Shown: positions 1 through 6,173, numbered from the stretch's first letter. The stretch: 7,791 nt of DNA from Flavobacteriales bacterium (GCA_027031025.1 JALVEJ010000261.1:1-7791), one strand, 5' to 3'. Numbers and translations are program-made. The notes: a model not told the origin generated them from the sequence alone.

Positions 1-258
1 AACCCTGCGGTATCTTTTGTATTCGGCAAAGCGGAAAGGCAACAAATATAATATAATGTATAATAAGTTCAGGTACAAGATGCCGGTCAAATCAAAACGC
101 ATACCGCCTTTTGCCATCGTTAAATAATGTGATAAATCTACATCTTGAAAATGGTGCCGGTTGTATAAAAAAAATATTAAGCGTAAAAGTTGATATATTA
201 CGAACAATATACTTAATCGTAACAAGAGGGTTTTGAGTCGTTTTAAAAACAAATTCAT
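1..258 (-). CDS. LTA synthase/sulfatase-family membrane protein, N-terminal fragment (cut by window start)
   Basis: This open frame runs off the window start and gives 86 residues beginning MNLFLKRLKTLLLRLSILF. I see a basic N-terminus, a first membrane segment at about residues 12-34, a short stretch, then GGMRFDLTGILYLN (51-64) leading into a second membrane segment ending in LLPF (72-75). The 'G-x-RFDL-x-x-x-x-x-N' stretch after the first helix is typical of the multi-helix N-terminus of Bacteroidota proteins annotated as LTA synthase family or sulfatase (alkaline-phosphatase superfamily phosphoglycerol/phosphoethanolamine transferases). The catalytic domain lies outside the window, so the reaction cannot be checked. 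ATG at 258 is the only sensible start: the frame upstream meets a stop at 298-300 with no other ATG. No Shine-Dalgarno is visible. The gene is divergent from coaX. Family assignment is by remembered pattern only. Confidence 0.72.
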   Translation of the reverse strand, partial: MNLFLKRLKTLLLRLSILFVIYQLLRLIFFLYNRHHFQDVDLSHYLTMAKGGMRFDLTGILYLNLLYIILYLLPFRFAEYKRYRRV

Positions 259-305
259 GTATGTGATGTTATAATTTGAAAAAGGGTTTGTTTTTATTCA
301 CCTTG

Positions 306-313
306 CAAAGATA
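306..313 (-). promoter_or_regulatory. Candidate -7 box (TATCTTTG) for the leftward LTA-synthase-like gene
   Basis: Read on the minus strand this is TATCTTTG followed by C, a perfect match to the Bacteroidota -7 consensus TAnnTTTG, and it lies about 50 bases upstream of the ATG at 258. A TTTG -33 box at the usual 19-21 base distance is missing; the nearest TTTG (345-342 on the minus strand) is 28 bases away. The call therefore rests on one box only. Confidence 0.35.
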
Positions 314-407
314 ATGAGATTTAGTAAGAGTTTGTATTATTCAAATAACAGAATCACCACTAACTCTTCATGATATATTTAGGTTAACTCTAAAAAATGA
401 CAAAAAA

Positions 408-483
408 TTAACCCGCATTATTCATATAAGAACGCAGTGAATTATATGAATCAGTAATGGATAAAGGGGTTGAAAGCGGGTAA
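408..483. repeat. Imperfect palindromic element A (nested stems)
   Basis: A perfect 10-base inverted repeat ATTCATATAA (420-429) / TTATATGAAT (442-451) encloses a 12-base loop containing AGTGAA. Outside it, ACCCGC (411-416) pairs with GCGGGT (476-481), and TT/AA (408-409/482-483) extends this with one bulged A. Between inner and outer stems are 3 bases on the left and about 24 on the right. CATTA (416-420) can alternatively pair with TAATG (455-459). The architecture matches element B at 4566-4616: outer stem, inner hairpin whose loop region carries AGTGAA, a single-stranded 3-prime tail, then the closing arm. Its function is unknown; a REP-like or small non-autonomous mobile element, or a structured RNA, are options. 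Confidence 0.6.
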
Positions 484-517
484 CCCTCCCAACTAATGTC
501 AAGACAAGCAGTGATTC

Positions 518-549
518 TTGATTTATTTTCTCAATTCTCATTAAATTTG
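518..549 (+). promoter_or_regulatory. coaX operon promoter (TTG-N21-TAAATTTG)
   Basis: TTG at 518-520 and TAAATTTG at 542-549 are separated by 21 bases, fitting the Bacteroidota primary sigma-factor pattern. The -7 box ends 22 bases before the coaX ATG, so the leader would be short. No other promoter is apparent inside the four-gene operon, whose gaps are too small for one. Confidence 0.6.
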
Positions 550-571
550 CAACCTATATAATATTTAATGT

Positions 572-1306
572 ATGAATTTAGTCATAGACATAGGAAATAC
601 CGGCATCAAAATAGCCGTTTTTAATCCGGAAGATGAAATGACACATTTTGAACGAACAACCTCGGCTCAAATTATATCACTATTAGAAGGTTTAATAAAA
701 ACATATCCTCTTACCGATGTTATTATTTCACAAGTAGGGCAACCGGTTCCCGGTTTGGAAAATTGGTTCAAAACACAAGCAATAAAAGTTTTGTATCTAA
801 ATACAACACTCAAATTGCCCTTTCATATCAAATACAAAAGTCCCGGAACCCTAGGGGCCGACCGTTTAGCTTTGGTTGCTGGCGCCGTTTTGAAGCAACC
901 CCAAGGTGATAAATTGATTATCGATGCCGGCACTTGTGTCACTTACGATTTTGTAGATATAAACAAAAATTATCATGGAGGCGCCATATCTCCCGGATTG
1001 CAATTGCGCTTTAAATCTTTACATGATTATACGGCTAATTTACCATTGTTAAAACCGGAAAAATCACCGGCACCTCTAACCGGTAAGGATACCGTTTCTT
1101 CCATTCAAGCCGGTGTAATAGGCGGTTTGGTTAATGAAATAGAAGGTTTTATTGTTAAATATAACTTAAAATATCCCGATTTAACAGTTTATTTAACAGG
1201 TGGTGATGAGAAAGTTTTGGATAGATACATAAAAAATAAGATATTTGTAAGCTCAAAATTCCTTCTCCTTGAAGGACTTAATTTTATTTTAAATTTGAAT
1301 AAATAG
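572..1306 (+). CDS. coaX: Type III pantothenate kinase
   Basis: CoaX phosphorylates pantothenate to 4'-phosphopantothenate with ATP, the first step of coenzyme A synthesis, in the cytosol. The 244 residues show the hallmarks of this ASKHA-fold family. DIGNT at 6-10 is the phosphate-binding motif. TLGADR at 93-98 includes the conserved Asp97. IIDAGTCVTYD at 116-126 is the second phosphate/catalytic motif, and GGAISPG at 136-142 and TGKDT at 170-174 follow. LTGGD at 208-212 is the adenosine-side glycine pair. The length is normal for the family. Known type III enzymes need a monovalent cation and are not feedback-inhibited by CoA; that is family knowledge, not visible here. ATG at 572 starts directly at the first beta strand. 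The gene leads an operon, with the next ATG 3 bases after its stop. The C-terminal part is AT-richer, with no sign of damage. Confidence 0.95.
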   Translation: MNLVIDIGNTGIKIAVFNPEDEMTHFERTTSAQIISLLEGLIKTYPLTDVIISQVGQPVPGLENWFKTQAIKVLYLNTTLKLPFHIKYKSPGTLGADRLALVAGAVLKQPQGDKLIIDAGTCVTYDFVDINKNYHGGAISPGLQLRFKSLHDYTANLPLLKPEKSPAPLTGKDTVSSIQAGVIGGLVNEIEGFIVKYNLKYPDLTVYLTGGDEKVLDRYIKNKIFVSSKFLLLEGLNFILNLNK

Positions 1307-1309
1307 TTT

Positions 1310-2557
1310 ATGAAAATATTTTTCCGGTTCCTTTTTGTAGTTTTAGTTATTGCTACACAATTATCTACTGCACAAGATGGTTCGCCGTCGCCCTATTCCT
1401 TTTTCGGATTAGGAGACAGGTCTTTCAAAGGCACAACAGAAAATATCTCTATGGGAGGTATTAGTGTTTATGCCGATAGCATACATTATAATATTAATAA
1501 CCCTTCGGCTTTATCAAGACTTAAATTTGTCAATTTAAACTTGGGACTTGCCAACAATTTTATATACATGAGTGACCAAACCAAAAGCCAATGGTTTTCG
1601 TCACACAATATATCTTACTTCAGTTTAGCCTTTCCGGTAGGCAAAAAAGTAGGGATTGGAATGGGATTGGTGCCGGTAAATTCGAGTGGTTATCAAATTT
1701 TTGAAAAAAACAACTTAGGGACCTATACTTTTAAAGGAGACGGCGGAAACTCCCGAATATTTTTAGCCGCAGCTTACCAATTGACCAAAGAACTTTCGGT
1801 GGGAGTTGAGTATCAATATTATTTCGGATTCTTAGATCATGAAAATTACTGGATACCTGATGACCCTTACACTTATACCAAAGAAAACAGTGACGTTGAT
1901 TTTACAGGTTCCGGTTTCAAATTTTCGAGTATGTATCGTTACCAATTGCGTCAACAACATTATTTCAATATATCGGCCAACTATAGAATGTCGGCAAATT
2001 TAGCAGCCCACTATAAAAGTCACACCCAATTGATTACCCCTACTCCTACCGGAAATGATATCGTTGAATTGTTAAATCGTTCCGATAAAGAAGGTGTTAT
2101 AAATTTTCCGGCTAGTTTTACTGCCGGCTTGGGTTACGGCAAACAAAATCAATGGTTTTTAGGTGTGGAATATCAACAGGAAAATCTACAAAATTTTAGA
2201 AATCCCTTCTTTGATCCGGCTTATGTGCAATATCAAAATGCTTCAACTTTCAAGCTTGGCGGTTTTTATACGCCACAATATAATTCCATCACAAAATATT
2301 GGAAACGAATAACTTACAGAGCCGGCGCTTATTATAAAGATACCGGTATGCAAATCTTCGGAAGCCCAATTACGGACTTTGGCATAACTTTTGGGTTAAG
2401 CTTACCGGCCATCAGAGGCATTTCCAATTTAAATCTCGGATTGGAACTCGGACAAAGAGGTAAAATTACCAACCGGTTGGTCAAAGAGCAATATGTCAAT
2501 TTTCAAATCGGTTTATCACTCAACGACCGCTGGTTTATCAAACGTAAAATTAATTAA
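1310..2557 (+). CDS. Predicted outer-membrane beta-barrel protein (SPYS-F-GLGD type, FadL/PorV-like)
   Basis: This 415-residue protein has a signal peptide (1-21, cleavage probably before Q22 in TAQDG). It then carries PYSFFGLGD (28-36) and a SMGGISVYAD...NNPSALS segment (47-69), recalling the 'MGG...NPA' N-terminus of Bacteroidota FadL/PorV-like barrels. The rest alternates hydrophobic and polar residues in amphipathic strands rich in Tyr, Phe and Gly. It ends with strand-like NLNLGLELG and FQIGLSLNDRWFIKRKIN, a common C-terminus in this family. I saw no cysteine. It should sit in the outer membrane. No ligand or partner can be named. The operon position between coaX and a TPR gene, upstream of lptC, hints at an envelope-biogenesis role, but that is inference. 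There is no Shine-Dalgarno, and the start lies 3 bases after the coaX stop, consistent with translational coupling. Confidence 0.75.
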   Translation: MKIFFRFLFVVLVIATQLSTAQDGSPSPYSFFGLGDRSFKGTTENISMGGISVYADSIHYNINNPSALSRLKFVNLNLGLANNFIYMSDQTKSQWFSSHNISYFSLAFPVGKKVGIGMGLVPVNSSGYQIFEKNNLGTYTFKGDGGNSRIFLAAAYQLTKELSVGVEYQYYFGFLDHENYWIPDDPYTYTKENSDVDFTGSGFKFSSMYRYQLRQQHYFNISANYRMSANLAAHYKSHTQLITPTPTGNDIVELLNRSDKEGVINFPASFTAGLGYGKQNQWFLGVEYQQENLQNFRNPFFDPAYVQYQNASTFKLGGFYTPQYNSITKYWKRITYRAGAYYKDTGMQIFGSPITDFGITFGLSLPAIRGISNLNLGLELGQRGKITNRLVKEQYVNFQIGLSLNDRWFIKRKIN

Positions 2558-2568
2558 ACAAATATATT

Positions 2569-3948
2569 ATGAAACGGATTTACACATTATTAGGAATTAT
2601 TTTATTCAGCTCATTAGGACTTCATGCTCAAGAAGCTAATAATTGTGATGTCAATTTAAGTTTGGAACATGACTATATCATTGCTAGAAAATATGACGAA
2701 GCTTTGTCGTATTGGAACAAATTGATGAAAGAATGTCCAAAACACAGTGAAGCTATCTATGCCGACGGGACTAAAATCTTTAAATACAAACTAAAAAAAG
2801 CCCGAAAAGCAAAAGATGAAGCCAAAGCAAAGGAATATTTAAACACCTTGTTAGACTTGTATGACAAGTGGTTGGCTTATTTCCCCGACTCAAAAAATGC
2901 GGCAAAAGTTTACCACGACAAAGGTTTGGTCATGCTTAACAACAAAGCCGGTAGCAAAGAAGAATTATACAATATTTTTAGCAAAGGCTATAAATTAAAC
3001 AAAGACAAATTTACCAATCCCAAAGCTATTTACGGCTATTTTGATGCAGCTGTGGCGCTTTATAAAAACGGCAAATTAAGTTTTGAAGATTTGATCAATC
3101 ATTATGACGACCTCACCGGTTCTATTGACAAATTGATAGAAAAATATACCGTAGTGATGGAAGACTTGCAAAAGAAAGAAGATGCCGGTGAATTGATGAA
3201 AAAAGAAGAGAAAAAACTCAAAGCCATTCGTAAAAACTTACCGGTTTACAGTATTGTGGCAAAAAATATGGATAATATTTTAGGAGAATTGGGCGATTGT
3301 CAACACTTAGTGCCTTTATACCAACGCACTTTTGAAGAGAATAAAAACAATCCGTCTTGGTTACGAAAAGCTGCCGGTAACTTGAGTAAAAAAGATTGTT
3401 CCAATGACCCTATTTTTGAAAAATTGGTCGTCCAATTAGACAAAATTGAGCCTTCTTACAATTCTGCCTATTTCTTAGGAATATTAAAAGAAAAGAAAGG
3501 CAAAATCAATGAAGCTATTAACTATTACAAAAAAGCCATTAGCCTGACAGATAAAGCTTATGATAAAGCTAAAATCTATTACAAATTAGCCCGTTTGGCT
3601 GAAAAACGCGGACAAAAAGCGCAAGCGCGCACTTATGCTCATAAAGCTTTGGAATTCAAACCTTCCATGGGTTCAGCTTACTTACTCATAGGACGTTTGT
3701 ATGCGCGAAGTGCTAATAGTTGTGGAACAGACGAATTTAGCAAAAGAGCTACCTATTGGTTAGCCGCTTCTATGGCTGACCGGGCTGCCAAAGTTGACCC
3801 GTCAATTGCTAAAACCGCCAGAAAAATAGCAACTTCTTACAGAGCCAAAGCACCTAGCAAAACCGATATCTTTATCAAAGGTATGGCCGGCAAAAAAATA
3901 CCTATGAAATGTTGGATTGGCGGTAGCGTGACCGTCCCAAACAAATAA
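2569..3948 (+). CDS. Secreted tetratricopeptide-repeat (TPR) protein
   Basis: This 459-residue protein has a signal peptide (1-20, LGLHA before Q21), so it should be periplasmic. The mature part is almost all helical and Lys-rich. The clearest TPR units are at about 296-328 (AYFLGILKEKKGKINEAINYYKKAI in substance) and 333-365 (AKIYYKLARLAEKRG...ARTYAHKALEFKP), with a further unit at 367-410. An N-terminal half-unit at 34-64 (DYIIARKYDEALSYWNKLMKECP) also fits. Residues 190-225 look coiled-coil. The mature protein has six cysteines (27, 56, 244, 277, 385, 448), an even number that could form disulfides. It ends in a short non-helical tail with KCWIGGSVTV. TPRs bind other proteins, so a scaffold for the neighbouring barrel or LptC is plausible but unproven. 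The gene begins 11 bases after the barrel gene and ends 3 before lptC. Confidence 0.82.
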   Translation: MKRIYTLLGIILFSSLGLHAQEANNCDVNLSLEHDYIIARKYDEALSYWNKLMKECPKHSEAIYADGTKIFKYKLKKARKAKDEAKAKEYLNTLLDLYDKWLAYFPDSKNAAKVYHDKGLVMLNNKAGSKEELYNIFSKGYKLNKDKFTNPKAIYGYFDAAVALYKNGKLSFEDLINHYDDLTGSIDKLIEKYTVVMEDLQKKEDAGELMKKEEKKLKAIRKNLPVYSIVAKNMDNILGELGDCQHLVPLYQRTFEENKNNPSWLRKAAGNLSKKDCSNDPIFEKLVVQLDKIEPSYNSAYFLGILKEKKGKINEAINYYKKAISLTDKAYDKAKIYYKLARLAEKRGQKAQARTYAHKALEFKPSMGSAYLLIGRLYARSANSCGTDEFSKRATYWLAASMADRAAKVDPSIAKTARKIATSYRAKAPSKTDIFIKGMAGKKIPMKCWIGGSVTVPNK

Positions 3949-3951
3949 TAA

Positions 3952-4518
3952 ATGTTTAGGCTTCAAAATATCATCAAAAGCATTGCGGTTATCTTTTTAA
4001 CCGCAGTGCTTTTTTCTTGCTCTAAAAAGATAGAAGAAGTCAATCGTTTATATCAAGACAACGAAACCATTCCCATTTCGGAAACCGAAGATTTTAAACT
4101 AACTTATACCTTATCAGGCAACAAAGCTTTGATATTAACGGCACCGTTAATGGTAGATTACAGCAATCTAAAAGATTTTTCTTATCAATATTTTCCCGAT
4201 AAAATTAAAATTGTGCTTATCAATAACAATAATAACGAAAGAACAGTTATCAAAGCTGATAAGGCTTTTTTGTATAAAAATCCCGATTTGGCCGAATTAA
4301 TCGGTCATGTTAAAATCACCGGAGCCGATGGCAGCAGTTTACAAACCGGACATTTGTATTGGGATGGGATCAACCGGCATATTTTTGGTGAAGAACAAAC
4401 CACTTTACAACAAAATGACGAATTTATTACCGGCATAGGCTTTGACAGCAGTTTGGATTTTAAAAATGTTCGCTTAAATAAAATAAATGGCGTCTTAAAA
4501 ATAAAAGATAGTCTGTAA
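3952..4518 (+). CDS. lptC: LPS export ABC transporter periplasmic protein LptC (lipoprotein form)
   Basis: LptC receives lipopolysaccharide from the LptBFG extractor in the inner membrane and passes it to the periplasmic bridge. The protein has 188 residues, a basic start, a hydrophobic stretch and a lipobox LFSC with Cys23. It is therefore a lipoprotein, unlike the membrane-anchored E. coli protein. The mature part fits the LptC/OstA-type beta-jellyroll: YFPDKIKIVL (80-89), IKADKAFLY (100-108), LAELIGHVKITGADGSSLQT (113-132), LYWDGINRHIFGEE (135-148) and FITGIGFDSSLDFKNVRL (158-175). The 'AD-A', 'GHV-I-G-L-T-LYWD' and 'G-GF-S-DF' spacing is diagnostic. A run of five Asn at 91-95 sits in a turn. 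Its ATG lies 3 bases after the TPR stop with no Shine-Dalgarno. In many related genomes I recall further genes (a CorC-like protein and a PPIase) following lptC; here convergent genes follow instead. Confidence 0.88.
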   Translation: MFRLQNIIKSIAVIFLTAVLFSCSKKIEEVNRLYQDNETIPISETEDFKLTYTLSGNKALILTAPLMVDYSNLKDFSYQYFPDKIKIVLINNNNNERTVIKADKAFLYKNPDLAELIGHVKITGADGSSLQTGHLYWDGINRHIFGEEQTTLQQNDEFITGIGFDSSLDFKNVRLNKINGVLKIKDSL

Positions 4519-4565
4519 AACGGATTTAGCAGCATTGACTTAGATTAAAAAGCGGCCTGTCATTT

Positions 4566-4616
4566 AGACAAAGCGAAGAGTGAACTCTTATGATTGAGGA
4601 ATTGAGGACTTTGTCT
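4566..4616. repeat. Imperfect palindromic element B (nested stems with tandem octamer)
   Basis: The outer arms AGACAAAG (4566-4573) and CTTTGTCT (4609-4616) are a perfect 8-base inverted repeat. Inside lies a small hairpin AAGAG (4576-4580), loop TGAA, CTCTT (4585-4589), followed by ATG and two exact tandem copies of ATTGAGGA (4593-4600 and 4601-4608). The layout is the same as in element A: outer stem, inner hairpin with AGTGAA, then a 3-prime tail of about 20 bases before the closing arm. It sits between the convergent ends of lptC and the thioredoxin-like gene, a typical place for REP-like elements. The function is not known to me. Confidence 0.62.
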
Positions 4617-4631
4617 GCTTCCATAAATTTG
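4602..4631 (+). promoter_or_regulatory. Promoter-like TTG-N19-TAAATTTG of unclear target
   Basis: TTG at 4602-4604 and TAAATTTG at 4624-4631 have the same 19-base spacing as the atpB promoter. Nothing downstream on the plus strand is a convincing gene: the first ATG pair leads to only about 17 codons. If active, it would make a small RNA or an antisense transcript into the 3-prime end of the thioredoxin-like gene. A chance match in AT-rich DNA is quite possible. Confidence 0.25.
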
Positions 4632-4732
4632 CGTTCTTTGTTTTCTATTTTTTGCTTCATTATGATGCAGACTTTTGAGTCAATCTTTTTCAGTATAATC
4701 GTTGAACAATATTGAATATACAAGCCGTATAA

Positions 4733-5266
4733 CTATTTTAATTTTAACAAACTATCAATTTTAGCTTCCAAATTATTTCCCCACAAATTTTTTCCGACTA
4801 TTTTTCCGTTCCGGTCAATGAGATTCATAGCCGGCAAACTTTTGACTTGGTAAGTTTGTAGAATTTGCCGAGTGCTATCAATGAGTTGCAGCCATGGTAA
4901 ACTGTCTTGCTTTAATGCTTTTTTCCAAAAATACATATGCCGGTCGGTCGAAACACCGATGATATTTAATCCTCGATTATGATATTTTTCATACAATTTC
5001 TTATAAGCCGGATTAGCAGCTTCACGACACGGCCGACACCACGAAGCCCAAAAATCTATGATTGTTGCCTTGCCCATGCCTGCTTCAACCGAGATTAAAC
5101 TGCCTATGCTGTCCGGCAATTCAAAATACGGAATATATTGTCCGGGTAACACGCCTTCTTGTTCGGGTTTGTGTGGGGCGATGTGGTAGTGTGGGTGGGT
5201 ATTGCAGGCGGTAATTAATAATAATATAAGTGCCAATAATTTTTCCTTAAACCAACTCAATCTCAA
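4733..5266 (-). CDS. Thioredoxin-like TlpA/ResA-family lipoprotein, TTG start
   Basis: This 177-residue periplasmic thiol-disulfide protein has a lipoprotein signal peptide with lipobox ITAC (Cys21). The AhpC/TSA-Redoxin-type thioredoxin domain spans about 40-175. It shows the entry strand LPGQYIPYFELPD (40-52) and the active site FWASWCRPC (72-80) with Cys77/Cys80. Next come IIGVSTD (102-108), the cis-proline loop KSLPAM with Pro145, and LIDRNGKIVG (149-158). TlpA/ResA relatives reduce disulfides, for example in cytochrome c maturation; the exact substrate cannot be told here. No ATG precedes the signal peptide. A stop lies three codons upstream, so the start must be TTG at 5266 or the TTG two codons later. 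The first in-frame ATG is codon 64, which would remove signal and lipobox. The gene overlaps the end of the kinase gene by 20 bases, so coupled translation is likely. The linker at 22-35 is rich in His and Pro. Confidence 0.87.
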   Translation of the reverse strand: MRLSWFKEKLLALILLLITACNTHPHYHIAPHKPEQEGVLPGQYIPYFELPDSIGSLISVEAGMGKATIIDFWASWCRPCREAANPAYKKLYEKYHNRGLNIIGVSTDRHMYFWKKALKQDSLPWLQLIDSTRQILQTYQVKSLPAMNLIDRNGKIVGKNLWGNNLEAKIDSLLKLK

Positions 5267-6173
5267 ACTGTGTTAAATGAATAAAATCTTGCAAACGCTC
5301 TTTGATTTCCGCTTTGGTTAAAGCTTCCAAACGTTCGGTACCGAATTTTTCAACTGTAAAAGAGGCGAGATTCGACCCACAGATAACGGCATTTTTCATC
5401 GCATTAAAACTAATGTCTTCGAGTTGTGCCAATTTTCCTATAAAACCGCCGGCAAAAGTGTCACCGGCGCCGGTCGGATCAAAGACATCTTCAAGTGGTA
5501 GCGCCGGAGCAAAAAATATATTTTTGCCATGAAATAATAGCGCCCCATGTTCGCCTTTTTTGATAATTAAATACTTAGGTCCCATGGCTTGAATGGTTTT
5601 GGCGGCACGCACCAAAGAATAATCTTTACTCAACTGACGCGCTTCTTCATCGTTGATGATGAGAATGTCTATGTTTTTTAAGACGGTCATTAAATCGTCC
5701 CAAGCGGTGTCCATCCAAAAATTCATGGTGTCGAGCGCGATGAGTTTCGGGCGCGTGGTCATTTGGTCTACCACCGATTGTTGAATAGCCGGATGCAAAT
5801 TTCCCAGCATTAAAAACTCGGCATCTTTGTAAGCGTCAGGAACAACCGGTTTAAAATGCGCCAAACAATTGACTTCGGTAACTAATGTATCCCGTTTATT
5901 CAAATCGTTGTGATATTTACCTTTCCAATAAAAGGTTTTTTCGCCTTCCAGTTTTTCAATTCCGGAAATATTGATATCACGATCCGTAAATTTTTTTAAA
6001 AATTCATCCGGAAAATCATGACCGATTACCGATACGATTCCAACTTGATCGGTCAATTTTTTGGCAGCCATAGAAATATATGATGCAGAACCTCCTAAAA
6101 TTTTTCCGGTTTCGCCAAAAGGCGTCATAATTTCATCAAAAGCAACCGTGCCGACCGTTAGTATTTTTGACAT
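5247..6173 (-). CDS. PfkB/ribokinase-family carbohydrate (or nucleoside) kinase
   Basis: This cytosolic kinase transfers phosphate from ATP to a sugar or nucleoside hydroxyl. Its 308 residues are typical for the family. The start VGTVAFDEI (7-15) is the first strand. ILGGSASYISMAA (25-37) is the substrate-binding Gly-Gly signature region, and VSVIGHDFPDEFL (47-59) follows. NDEEA (174-178) is the NxxE magnesium motif. KKGEHGALLF (205-214) lies beside the nucleotide site. DPTGAGDTFAGGF (232-244) is signature 2, with the GAGD anion hole and catalytic base Asp238. The substrate cannot be read from these motifs: the lid (about 80-115, with FYWKGKYHNDLNKRDT) lacks anything I can link to ribose, fructose-6-P or adenosine. 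ATG at 6173 begins right before the first beta strand. It is the first gene of a two-gene leftward unit. A weak -7-like TATTTTCG lies at 6208-6201, with no -33 box seen. Confidence 0.88.
   Translation of the reverse strand: MSKILTVGTVAFDEIMTPFGETGKILGGSASYISMAAKKLTDQVGIVSVIGHDFPDEFLKKFTDRDINISGIEKLEGEKTFYWKGKYHNDLNKRDTLVTEVNCLAHFKPVVPDAYKDAEFLMLGNLHPAIQQSVVDQMTTRPKLIALDTMNFWMDTAWDDLMTVLKNIDILIINDEEARQLSKDYSLVRAAKTIQAMGPKYLIIKKGEHGALLFHGKNIFFAPALPLEDVFDPTGAGDTFAGGFIGKLAQLEDISFNAMKNAVICGSNLASFTVEKFGTERLEALTKAEIKERLQDFIHLTQFEIELV

Larger units (their letters stand above)
259..571. other. Divergent intergenic region between the LTA-synthase-like gene and coaX
   Basis: This 313-base stretch has no supportable gene. 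It holds a candidate -7 box for the leftward gene (306-313), a large imperfect palindromic element (408-483) and the coaX promoter (518-549). It is AT-rich except for a GC-richer patch at about 465-490. A possible competing stem there pairs GGGTT (467-471) with AACCC (482-486). I do not recognise a known riboswitch, and the element lies upstream of the predicted coaX transcription start, so it should not be part of the coaX leader. Confidence 0.7.
4519..4732. other. Convergent intergenic region between lptC and the thioredoxin-like gene
   Basis: This 214-base spacer between convergent genes has palindromic element B (4566-4616), a weak short inverted repeat TATAC/GTATA (4717-4721/4727-4731) near the end of the leftward gene, and a promoter-like TTG-N19-TAAATTTG on the plus strand (4602-4631). 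No classical hairpin-plus-T-tract terminator is evident for either gene. Element B could act as a bidirectional transcription barrier. A 65-codon leftward open frame that spans the region does not look like a protein. Confidence 0.6.

Noticed and set aside
408..483. Riboswitch controlling coaX
   Set aside because: The predicted promoter lies downstream of the element, so it would not be in the coaX leader, and I do not recognise a known riboswitch core.
4305..4535. 76-codon leftward frame over the end of lptC
   Set aside because: It is antisense to a well-supported LptC domain, with Cys/Pro/Lys-rich content typical of a shadow frame.
4663..4715. Rightward mini-frame of about 17 codons (starting Met-Met-Gln) after the promoter-like site
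   Set aside because: It is too short, with no conserved feature or ribosome site; chance is the simpler explanation.
4526..4723. 65-codon leftward open frame across the lptC/thioredoxin spacer
   Set aside because: It runs through palindromic element B and the tandem octamer, overlaps no recognisable domain, has no promoter or ribosome site, and its residue content looks like translated spacer DNA.
5302..5532. 76-codon rightward frame inside the kinase gene
   Set aside because: It is antisense to the conserved DPTGAGDTFAGGF region; the kinase reading is clearly the real one.
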